Of a stretch of 5,056 bases of DNA, positions 1 to 5,056 are shown one piece after another. The stretch's first letter is position 1, and every line of letters starts with the position of its first letter. Source of the DNA: an uncultured Alphaproteobacteria bacterium (GTDB taxonomy: Bacteria; Pseudomonadota; Alphaproteobacteria; UBA3830); NCBI GenBank assembly GCA_905233775.1, contig CAJOEB010000078.1, positions 1 through 5,056 on the forward strand. Direction: 5' to 3'. Below the pieces are notes generated by a model that saw only the letters and a list, made by a program, of their open reading frames with translations, was not told where the DNA came from and searched no databases. A program made the position numbers and the translations under genes.

Positions 1-92
1 TAAATAATAAAAATCTATTTTACTATCAAATATTATTCTTATTTTTATAAAAAGAACTACTTTAAATTTGCTTTAGTACACTAAATAATAAA
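1..92. other. Non-coding flank downstream of the exported-protein unit
   Basis: This AT-rich stretch lies after the TGA at 95-93. It contains the inverted repeat TTTAGT-AC-ACTAAA (72-85) and the A+T palindrome TTTTTATAAAAA (42-53). Either might mark the end of the transcript. However, the first has a two-base loop and no downstream T-run on the minus strand, so neither is called as an intrinsic terminator. No ORF was found. Confidence 0.4.
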
Positions 93-647
93 TCATTCTC
101 CTAATACAGCTAAAATTGCAGCTAAATCCTCTTCTGTTTCAGGTTCATGTTCAATTTGATTTATATGGTCACCTAGAGAAAGAAAACTATCTTGAAAATT
201 CATTCTATATTGTATCATGTCGTCTAATCCATCGCCAAGAATTGATGAATAATCTACATCTTCAGTTTCTATAAAAGATACATATCCTTTTTTATTGGCC
301 AGTAACCGTTTAGCAAACTTTAAAGAATCAACATCTTTCCAACTGCTCGTTCCTTTTTTATAATATACTTCACCAAGCATTTGAGCAAATTTATCAACAT
401 CTTCTCTTATCTGAGTACTAAAAACTTTTGTTGATGCTCCCGGTTCTTCTTTAAAGTCTGTTCCACCGTAACAGCTTAAAAAGGCATCTGCCATATGAGA
501 TTCTTCACGTATTTCACGCAAGTTTTGTAAAAGCGTTGTTGGTGCAGTACCGTCAGTTTTTGCAGTTTCAATAATATCTAGAAAAGCTTGATCAGCTGCC
601 TGGCTCAAAAAAGATATAAAAAAGACAAAAAAACAAAATTTTCTCAT
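93..647 (-). CDS. Small exported protein of unknown function
   Basis: This 184-residue protein is not one I recognise. Its N-terminus is a clear Sec signal peptide: MRK charge, hydrophobic core to about residue 14, then SQA-A, with likely cleavage near residues 17-18. No cysteine follows at the cleavage point, so it is not a lipoprotein. The mature part is soluble-looking and mostly helical in character. It has one cysteine (C59, in the stretch SCYGGTDF) and a strongly acidic C-terminal third (EHEPETEEDLA). The ATG at 647 is well supported by AAAGGAGGT at 661-653, six or so bases upstream, the best ribosome-binding site in the window. The gene starts 22 nt after the stop of the upstream peptidase-like gene, so the two are almost certainly co-transcribed and may act together outside the cytoplasm. 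No catalytic motif is visible. The gene call is secure; the function is unknown. Confidence 0.85.
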   Translation of the reverse strand: MRKFCFFVFFISFLSQAADQAFLDIIETAKTDGTAPTTLLQNLREIREESHMADAFLSCYGGTDFKEEPGASTKVFSTQIREDVDKFAQMLGEVYYKKGTSSWKDVDSLKFAKRLLANKKGYVSFIETEDVDYSSILGDGLDDMIQYRMNFQDSFLSLGDHINQIEHEPETEEDLAAILAVLGE

Positions 648-652
648 TACCT

Positions 653-661
653 ACCTCCTTT
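653..661 (-). promoter_or_regulatory. Strong Shine-Dalgarno site of the small exported protein gene
   Basis: On the minus strand AAAGGAGGT lies five bases before the ATG at 647. It is a near-perfect complement of the 16S rRNA 3' end. It lies in the 22-nt gap after the upstream stop codon, so the downstream gene can be initiated efficiently on its own within the shared transcript. By contrast, the upstream gene has no good site, which suggests the small protein may be made in larger amounts. The amount is an inference. Confidence 0.75.
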
Positions 662-669
662 AAGTTATT

Positions 670-1920
670 CTAAAAACCACGCCAACCTATAAATCCTTCT
701 AGTTTTACCGGAATGCTATCTAAATCAATGTGAACACCAATAAACTCTGCTTCTTCTTGAATTAATTTCACCAATCCAACCGGAACGTTAAAAAAACGTT
801 TAGAGGTATGAGTACATCTCACATTAAAGCCTCTCTTACTTAATACATAAGCTCCTTCACTACATTTATTATAATGAAGATGCCCATTGTTCACAATTAT
901 CCCAGTTATATTTTGAAATTCGCTAAATCCGTTAAATATTTCCGGAAGTAACAAAACATAAGTGGTATCTACTCCTTTTTTTCTTAGAATAGGAATAATC
1001 TCATCGAAGTCGTCTCTCAGATCAGATGTTAAAACCATAGTAAAATGATGACTCATTTCGTGTAATAACTTGATGTCATCATCAAAATCTTGTTTTTCTG
1101 CTGCATATGAATGAACAAAATGTCGAAAACTCGCACCTATACGACTACCTAATGAAGTACTGGTAATACAATAAGCTGACAAAGGAGCCGGTGATAGGTA
1201 TATAACATAAGAATGTGTACTACGGTTATAGCGATATTCACTTCGCGCTCCTATCTCTATCGCAAACATTTTTTCACGCAAAAAAGGTAATACGCTTTTT
1301 ACTGAATTAGCGACATCACTATTCCAAAAAAGATTCATACGAAATATCAACGATGCTTTATTATCCGTAAAAGTGTTTGTTGTAAGAATATCTTCAGGAA
1401 CTGCTGGAAGAAAAATTACAGGATTATCTTTTAATGTTTGAAAAAGAGCCATACCATTTTCAGGCTTGATGACATCACTAAAACTTCTTTCTTGTACTCC
1501 TAATGTTTTATATAAATGTACTATTTTCTTTGCTTTTTCTATCATTGCTTGTGGCGTTACCACTTTGTCCACAGGAATAGAATCGACAAAAGATTCCAGA
1601 GAATTTGCACATTCAACATATGGATTTATCATAGCTGCCATTGTGCGAAGTGTAGTCGCTCCACATGGGTCAGATGCTATAGTTAACAACTGTGTATTGA
1701 TTGTTGCATTTAAACTTGTTGCGTTTTTACAGCCAATTTTAAATTTTTCAACTAAAGGAGCGTTATTAATACTCGCTATGTCTGTAAGGTATTTGTGTTC
1801 ACATTCTTTGAGTGTTGATACAAATTCAGTCATCGTACCTTCAGCCAAAGAAAATAAGTTTATGAAAAAAAAATATATCCAAAAACTTTCATAAATACCG
1901 CTCAAACAACTTAATAACAC
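670..1920 (-). CDS. Exported zinc-metallopeptidase-like protein (HEMSH, possible aspzincin)
   Basis: A 416-residue protein read from a GTG at 1920. H287-E288-M-S-H291 fits the HExxH zinc-peptidase signature, preceded by a hydrophobic KLL as usual for the active helix. D300 lies nine residues after the second histidine in the order T-x-D. This matches the spacing of the third zinc ligand in Lys-specific aspzincins (M35-like), although the full GTxDxxYG motif is absent, so the family is a hypothesis. Seven cysteines after the leader (40, 64, 86, 104, 251, 353, 369) fit an oxidised, extracytoplasmic protein. The N-terminus holds a hydrophobic stretch (about residues 14-25) ending SLA-EG, a plausible signal-peptide cleavage point. 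The GTG start is poor: the only SD-like AGG is too close, and the n-region is uncharged. A better start, ATG at 1892, is out of frame by one base because of a T9 run. The gene is first in a unit with the small exported protein downstream. It could instead be a non-peptidase with a chance HExxH. Confidence 0.72.
   Translation of the reverse strand: MLLSCLSGIYESFWIYFFFINLFSLAEGTMTEFVSTLKECEHKYLTDIASINNAPLVEKFKIGCKNATSLNATINTQLLTIASDPCGATTLRTMAAMINPYVECANSLESFVDSIPVDKVVTPQAMIEKAKKIVHLYKTLGVQERSFSDVIKPENGMALFQTLKDNPVIFLPAVPEDILTTNTFTDNKASLIFRMNLFWNSDVANSVKSVLPFLREKMFAIEIGARSEYRYNRSTHSYVIYLSPAPLSAYCITSTSLGSRIGASFRHFVHSYAAEKQDFDDDIKLLHEMSHHFTMVLTSDLRDDFDEIIPILRKKGVDTTYVLLLPEIFNGFSEFQNITGIIVNNGHLHYNKCSEGAYVLSKRGFNVRCTHTSKRFFNVPVGLVKLIQEEAEFIGVHIDLDSIPVKLEGFIGWRGF
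1865..1873 (-). other. T9 homopolymer breaking the best start of the peptidase-like gene
   Basis: Nine T's occur on the minus strand. Reading from ATG 1892 gives MKVFGYIFFS and then a stop. With ten T's the same ATG would read MKVFGYIFFFINLFSLAEG and run on into the 670-1920 frame. That gives a positively charged n-region, a hydrophobic core and SLA cleavage. The tract is therefore a possible slippage, phase-variation or sequencing-error site. The length of nine is read directly; the rest is inference. Confidence 0.5.
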
Positions 1921-2110
1921 TACCTATAAAGATAATAGCATTTATAATGCATAGCCACAACTGTAAGTTTTGTATTTTTTTGTTTTTATTTCAATCTATG
2001 CGATAATATGCTGATTACATATTTTAAAAATATTAAAAATATCTTTATTGGTTGTTACAATTATTATAAATTATTATTAGATAACTTATTTTTTCCGGAG
2101 ATATCTGCTA
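1921..2110. other. Divergent intergenic region
   Basis: This 190-nt spacer is very AT-rich and lies between the minus-strand exported-protein unit and the plus-strand small membrane ORF. It contains the candidate minus-strand promoter at 1932-1960. It also holds a short direct repeat of TATGC (1997-2001 and 2007-2011) and, for the plus strand, weak promoter-like hexamers (TTGGTT 2048-2053 and TATTAT 2072-2077, 18-base spacer). The only clear translational signal is GGAG at 2097-2100 ahead of the small ORF. No RNA gene or riboswitch-like structure was recognised. Confidence 0.5.
1932..1960 (-). promoter_or_regulatory. Candidate sigma-70-type promoter of the exported-protein unit
   Basis: On the minus strand TTGTGG (1960-1955) and TATTAT (1937-1932) are separated by exactly 17 bases. 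Transcription would begin near 1925. That is only about five bases before the GTG at 1920 but about 33 bases before the ATG at 1892, which favours the ATG as the real start of the peptidase-like gene. The spacer contains the inverted repeat GCATT-TAT-AATGC (1938-1950), which could be an operator. In such AT-rich DNA chance matches are common, so this is tentative. Confidence 0.3.
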
Positions 2111-2287
2111 ATGTCCTATTCAATTGCTCTCTTTGTGGTGTTATTTGTTATCGTATGGATCATGCATAAACCGTTTGATGTTCATTCCAGTAAAACATGG
2201 GTAAATAAATTTCATTGTATATTGGAAGATGTATTAATAATACAATTTATGATTATTCTGAATGAATATTTCAAACTTATCAAATAG
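2111..2287 (+). CDS. Small membrane protein, 58 residues, unknown function
   Basis: This is a short plus-strand reading frame from ATG 2111 to TAG 2285-2287. It begins MSYSIALFVVLFVIVWIM, a single strong transmembrane helix at about residues 4-18, followed by a basic/polar stretch (HKPFDVHSSKTW). A second, shorter hydrophobic run (VLIIQFMIIL, residues 41-50) is followed by a lysine-containing C-terminus. CCGGAG at 2095-2100 gives a reasonable ribosome-binding site, ten bases before the ATG. It is the only gene candidate in the 457-nt gap between the two larger genes and the only one reading on the plus strand. No family is recognised. The hydrophobic N-terminus plus SD makes a real small protein likelier than chance, but AT-rich DNA produces TM-like short ORFs readily. 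Confidence 0.5.
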   Translation: MSYSIALFVVLFVIVWIMHKPFDVHSSKTWVNKFHCILEDVLIIQFMIILNEYFKLIK

Positions 2288-2302
2288 TTTAAGTCATATT
2301 AT

Positions 2303-2320
2303 TTATATAATATTATATAA
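2303..2320. repeat. Perfect 18-bp A+T palindrome between convergent genes
   Basis: TTATATAATATTATATAA reads identically on both strands. It lies 15 bases after the small plus-strand ORF and about 58 bases beyond the end of the convergent SPFH gene. It has no G+C stem and no loop, so it is not a convincing intrinsic terminator, though it may help end or separate transcripts. Part of it (TATATAATATTA, 2305-2316) recurs at 2363-2374. Confidence 0.55.
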
Positions 2321-2323
2321 TGC

Positions 2324-2351
2324 TATAACAAATATAACAATAATATAACAA
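2324..2351. repeat. Three direct copies of TATAACAA
   Basis: TATAACAA occurs at 2324-2331, 2333-2340 and 2344-2351, within the 90-nt convergent spacer. The copies start 9 and 11 bases apart, about one helical turn, so they would lie on a similar face of the DNA. No function can be assigned, and low-complexity drift in A+T-rich spacer DNA is the simplest explanation. Confidence 0.5.
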
Positions 2352-2377
2352 TTGCTATATACTATATAATATTAGTA

Positions 2378-3298
2378 TTAGTTTTCTTTTTGATTGTCTT
2401 CATTGTTTATTTTTTGTGCTGCAAAAATAGATTCTCGAATTTGGGAAGCTAAATCAGCGACGTTTCCCGGAGAATGTGGCACGAAAATAACGTTCGATTT
2501 CGAACTTGAACCGATCTCTTTTAATGTATCAATATATTGAATAAGCAAAACCATATCCATCACATGCGAAGCTTGAGTCCCAGGCAATTGTTTAACGAAT
2601 TCCTCAACAGATTGTCCCAATCCTTCAATAATCGCTTGTCGCTGTCCTGCAATGCCTTTTCCGTGCAACATACTTGCTTCTGCTTCAGCTTCTGCTTGCT
2701 TGACCTTGAGGATTTTTTCGGCTTCCCCCTTTTCTGTTGCAGCTACGCGCAATCTTTGGGCTGTATTTATTTCATTCATTGCGGCTTTTACGTTTTGATC
2801 AGGATTAATATCTGTAACAAGTGTTTCAATTATACCATACCCGAATTCAGACATAGGTTTTGACAGTTCTACTTTTACTGCGTCGGCGATATCATCCTTT
2901 TTGGAGAAAACATCATCAAGAGTAAGCTTCGGTACCTGTGCTCTAACCAGATCAAACACGAAAGCCTTGATTTGATGTTCAGGATTTTGAAGAGCATAAC
3001 ATGCTTCAAAAACCTTTTCGGGAAGCACTTTATATTGAACGGCCACAACAACATTTACAAATACGTTATCCAGTGTTTTTGTTTCAACTGAAACGCCTAA
3101 CTGATTAATTCTAAATGATAATCTCGCGACAATATCATCTATTATAGGCAGTTTCCAATGTAATCCAGGACTTGCAACTCGCTTAAATTTACCTAAACGC
3201 TCGATAACAGCGCAACTTTGCTGTCTAACAACAAAAAAACTGCCAATCAATGCCAGAAACAACAGTACTAAAATTGGTCCAAAGAAATCTAAGTTCAT
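2378..3298 (-). CDS. SPFH/band-7 (stomatin/HIR-like) membrane protein
   Basis: A 306-residue member of the SPFH family, membrane-anchored proteins that oligomerise into large rings or microdomains and often modulate membrane proteases or membrane order. Residues 3-24 form the N-terminal hydrophobic anchor. The SPFH domain spans about 25-190: VERLGKF-like VIERLGKFKR, the PGLHWKLPIID stretch, the VETKTLDNVFV strand, VQYKV, and FVFDLVRAQVPKLTLDDVF. An Ala/Glu-rich coiled coil follows (about 185-212, with QAEAEAEAS). The C-terminal part (GIAGQRQAIIEGL, VMDMVLLIQYIDTLKEIG, VIFVPHSPG) closely recalls the eukaryotic hypersensitive-induced-reaction (HIR) branch rather than Escherichia coli HflK/HflC. 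Length is normal for the family. AGGAG lies nine bases before the ATG at 3298. It follows rne by 67 nt in the same direction, so co-transcription is possible. No NfeD partner gene is next to it in the window. The exact partner and role are unknown. Confidence 0.93.
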   Translation of the reverse strand: MNLDFFGPILVLLFLALIGSFFVVRQQSCAVIERLGKFKRVASPGLHWKLPIIDDIVARLSFRINQLGVSVETKTLDNVFVNVVVAVQYKVLPEKVFEACYALQNPEHQIKAFVFDLVRAQVPKLTLDDVFSKKDDIADAVKVELSKPMSEFGYGIIETLVTDINPDQNVKAAMNEINTAQRLRVAATEKGEAEKILKVKQAEAEAEASMLHGKGIAGQRQAIIEGLGQSVEEFVKQLPGTQASHVMDMVLLIQYIDTLKEIGSSSKSNVIFVPHSPGNVADLASQIRESIFAAQKINNEDNQKEN

Positions 3299-3365
3299 AA
3301 ATTAATACTCCTATTTCATTTTTACTTGTTCAAAAATCAGTACTTTCATTAATTAGTGTCTTCAT

Positions 3366-4787
3366 TTATTTCTCATTATTATCACCATTATCACTTGTCG
3401 ATTTCATCAATCTTTGCCACCAACCACTTTTCTTGCTTTTCTTTTCAGTGGTTGGCATTACTCCTTCTTCCTTTTTTCTGGAAGATACAACGCCTTTTTC
3501 CAGTTCGCGATATGTTTCTATTAGGTTATCTATTTCTCTTTTTTGCCGCATAAGTTCATCATTATTATTAATGTTGCTATATGCAGTAACACTATCATCA
3601 TTGCTACTATTTATAGATTCTGCTTCTTTAGTGTTCGCAACTTTTTTCGTAGATTGCATAACAGCTTCTTCATTTTTCTTTGGTGTTATATCAAATACAG
3701 GCGTAGATGATGATGAAGTTGAATTATTAGAATCATCAGATGATATATTTTTTTTCTTACCACGAGACCAATTCTTTCGTCTGTTAATCTGTTTTGTGGT
3801 ATATGTTGATTTAGGTTGAATAACTACTTCTTCATCTTCTTGCACATCATTTTCTTCTTTTTTCAGTTCTACAGAAAGATTCTTAGAAAGATTATTCGCA
3901 GTCTCCGTCTTTGTTCTATCTGCTAATTGTAAAGAAGACTTTCGCATTTTTCCGTTAAATCTGTTACTGTTTTTCTTCTTGTTATTACTGTTATTATAAT
4001 TTTTTGTTTTATCAGTATCTGTTTGTGCTTCAATCACTCTATCTTCATCATTATCTTCACGAACAATCGGTTTCATTACATGAGCTATTTTAAAATCTGA
4101 CGCAGAAATCTTAGGATCAATCATAAATTTTACTTTTAATCCTCGCTGCTCAATACTTGAAATAAAATCCTTTTTATTATTGAGAAGATACAACGCCACA
4201 TCTGTAGACAATGTAACAGTTACTTCCGACAGATCCAATGCCATACAAGTTTCTTCGATTTTTCTGAGAATTTGCAGAGCAATTGATTCATCTGACCAAA
4301 TAGAACCAGTACCGTTACAATGGGGACACGTAATCATATTTGCATCTGCAATACTCGAACGCAATCGTTGACGTGAAAACTCCAGCAAACCAAATCCGCT
4401 GATTGTTCCAACTTGAATTCTGGCTTTATCTTCTTTCAGAGCTTCACGCAAACAACGTTCTACCTGAGTATTGCTACGTTTGTCTTCCATGTCTATAAAA
4501 TCGACGACGATAAGACCAGCCAAATCTCGCAAACGACACTGACGCGCAATTTCAACAGCTGCTTCCAAATTGGTTTTTATTGCAGTTCCGGAGATATCTC
4601 GCGCTCTTGTTGATCTACCTGAGTTAACATCTATGGAAACAAGAGCTTCTGTAGGATTTATAACAAGATATCCGCCTGAAGGAAGATCAACACGAGTAGA
4701 ATAAATCTGATTTACTTGGTTCATTAATGTTAAACTTACTAAATAACGGCAGTTTTTTGTCGTCGTAAAGTTTGACTTTCTTAGCAT
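3366..4787 (-). CDS. rne: Ribonuclease E/G, catalytic and C-terminal part (3' frame of a frameshifted rne)
   Basis: RNase E cuts single-stranded, AU-rich RNA for mRNA decay and rRNA/tRNA maturation. An ATG opens this frame at 4787, but RNase E homology begins only at codon 4718-4716 (NQIYSTRVDLPSGG). The first 23 residues are out-of-frame translation of the conserved 5' part. Numbering from 4787: the DNase-I-like domain carries the catalytic aspartates D53 (SIDVNSGR) and D96 (VVDFIDM), matching E. coli D303 and D346. C154-P-H-C157-NGTG is the Zn-link, and the small domain ends near 240. Residues 241-450 are a low-complexity Asn/Ser/Lys/Glu-rich scaffold with basic patches (RRKNWSRGKKKN) and a likely coiled coil (about 410-433). 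GWWQR at 455-459 resembles the PNPase-docking motif described for Caulobacter RNase E. All catalytic residues are present. Translated alone from an internal ATG (4787 or 4724), it would lack the S1 and 5'-sensor domains. Confidence 0.88.
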   Translation of the reverse strand: MLRKSNFTTTKNCRYLVSLTLMNQVNQIYSTRVDLPSGGYLVINPTEALVSIDVNSGRSTRARDISGTAIKTNLEAAVEIARQCRLRDLAGLIVVDFIDMEDKRSNTQVERCLREALKEDKARIQVGTISGFGLLEFSRQRLRSSIADANMITCPHCNGTGSIWSDESIALQILRKIEETCMALDLSEVTVTLSTDVALYLLNNKKDFISSIEQRGLKVKFMIDPKISASDFKIAHVMKPIVREDNDEDRVIEAQTDTDKTKNYNNSNNKKKNSNRFNGKMRKSSLQLADRTKTETANNLSKNLSVELKKEENDVQEDEEVVIQPKSTYTTKQINRRKNWSRGKKKNISSDDSNNSTSSSSTPVFDITPKKNEEAVMQSTKKVANTKEAESINSSNDDSVTAYSNINNNDELMRQKREIDNLIETYRELEKGVVSSRKKEEGVMPTTEKKSKKSGWWQRLMKSTSDNGDNNEK

Positions 4788-5056
4788 GACTTGGCATTAG
4801 TTTTCTGACCAAATCTTTAGTGAACTTGTAACCGGTCTCTCCCTCTACAACAATGGATTCGATGTCACGAGAGTATAAGTCGCGTATAGCTCGCTTTATA
4901 ATATTCGCTTCTTCATAAATCAAACTTGGTGCAGTGGATTTTAACGTCGTATTACGAATTTCATCCCATAATTTTTTTAGATATTCGAAATCTTTTCTTA
5001 TCTCTAATTTAGAATGACCAATACCAGCTGTTCGAATAACGGTACTTCCGTTTTCT
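4687..5056 (-). pseudogene. rne: Ribonuclease E, 5'-sensor part (5' frame of the frameshifted rne, continues beyond the window)
   Basis: The frame is open from the window edge (first full codon at 5055) to a TGA at 4689-4687. It reads as the RNase H-like/5'-sensor part of RNase E. VIRTAG near the edge corresponds to the E. coli VRTAG segment whose Arg-Thr senses the 5' monophosphate. It is followed by a helical stretch (DFEYLKKLWDEIR) and KSTAPSLIYEE, IKRAIRDLYSRDI, LMPSHAKKVKLY, then KLPLFSKFNINE. Homology stops at the GAA codon 4722-4720. The last residues before the TGA (PSKSDLFYSC) are unrelated, and the true continuation lies in the +1 frame. The gene's S1 domain and start codon lie outside the window. 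The codon at 4923-4921 (TTG) that could serve as a start is internal, because upstream codons also match RNase E. As sequenced the gene is split; whether the cell really makes a truncated product is unresolved. Confidence 0.8.
4718..4719 (-). other. rne: Apparent one-base insertion (extra C) in rne
   Basis: The minus strand reads ATT AAT GAA C CAA GTA AAT CAG. Dropping one C of the pair at 4719/4718 joins NINE directly to QVNQIYSTRVDLPSGG. The distance from PLF to the end of LPSGG then becomes 23 residues, the same as in E. coli RNase E as I recall it (SHFQIESQIESAFQREVRLPSGG region). This pins the lesion to within a few bases. No stop codon or classical slippery motif sits at the junction. 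Confidence 0.75.

Noticed and set aside
93..647. Lipoprotein signal in the small exported protein
   Set aside because: There is no cysteine at the expected cleavage position (SQAAD). C5 lies at the start of the hydrophobic core.
1466..1894. 142-codon plus-strand open frame opposite the peptidase-like gene
   Set aside because: It is antisense to a coding frame with a signal peptide, HExxH and coherent composition. It has no SD or recognisable domain, and its hydrophobicity mirrors the opposite strand.
2324..2351. CRISPR-like or iteron array
   Set aside because: There are only three 8-bp copies with 1- and 3-base spacers. CRISPR needs longer repeats and unique spacers, and no replication gene is nearby.
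2303..2377. Bidirectional intrinsic terminator between the small ORF and the SPFH gene
   Set aside because: The palindromes are A+T only, without a G+C stem or a loop followed by a T-run, so they do not meet the usual criteria.
2537..2863. 108-codon plus-strand frame opposite the SPFH gene
   Set aside because: The SPFH frame is unmistakable on the other strand, and this frame has no ribosome-binding site or family features.
3299..3365. Short ORF in the rne-SPFH gap
   Set aside because: An ATG overlapping the rne stop region reads only 11 codons before a TGA, with no SD of its own.
3433..3819. 128-codon plus-strand frame with Ser/Phe/Leu-rich sequence
   Set aside because: It is the complement of the Lys/Glu/Asn/Ser-rich tail of RNase E, which naturally gives long Phe/Ser/Leu antisense frames.
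4690..4725. Programmed +1 ribosomal frameshift in rne
   Set aside because: There is no stop or rare-codon slippery context at GAA-CCA-AGT, no internal SD and no known precedent in this gene. A simple indel or sequence error is more economical.

Overview
The window is AT-rich (roughly one third G+C by eye). It looks like a bacterial chromosome segment, most likely from an alphaproteobacterium, possibly a host-associated lineage of the Rickettsiales/Holosporales kind. The lineage call rests on the RNase E sequence. Its wording (KSTAPSLIYEE, IKRAIRDLY, LMPSHAK, LPSGGYLVINPTEALV) and its GWWQR motif near the C-terminus resemble alphaproteobacterial RNase E as I remember it. The host-associated part is inferred only from base composition, low-complexity protein tails and apparent reading-frame lesions.

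Layout. Nearly everything reads on the minus strand, so transcription runs from high to low coordinates. At the right, positions 3366-5056 hold most of an RNase E gene (rne). It enters from beyond the window and is split by an apparent one-base insertion at 4718/4719. Then, 67 nt downstream, comes a 306-residue SPFH/band-7 membrane protein most like the stomatin/HIR-type group (2378-3298). A short A+T-only palindromic interval (2288-2377) separates it from a convergent 58-codon plus-strand ORF (2111-2287) for a small membrane protein. After a 190-nt divergent promoter region (1921-2110) comes a two-gene minus-strand unit. Its first gene (670-1920) encodes an exported protein with an HEMSH zinc-peptidase motif and an aspartate nine residues later, as in Lys-specific aspzincins. 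Its second gene (93-647) encodes a small exported orphan protein with an excellent Shine-Dalgarno sequence, starting 22 nt after the first. The last 92 nt contain no gene.

How the parts work together. rne and the SPFH gene are housekeeping-type genes: RNA decay/rRNA processing and membrane-microdomain organisation. They may share a transcript by position, but no functional link is visible. The exported pair is probably one transcriptional unit acting outside the cytoplasm, perhaps a peptidase-like effector and a companion. That part of the window is the least recognisable and the most worth following up.

Two single-base frame anomalies occur within 3 kb: an extra C in rne, and a T9 tract at the start of the peptidase-like gene where T10 would give a textbook signal peptide. 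Either the sequence carries small indel errors, or these genes are decaying or phase-variable. No tRNA, rRNA, mobile element, CRISPR array or convincing intrinsic terminator was found.
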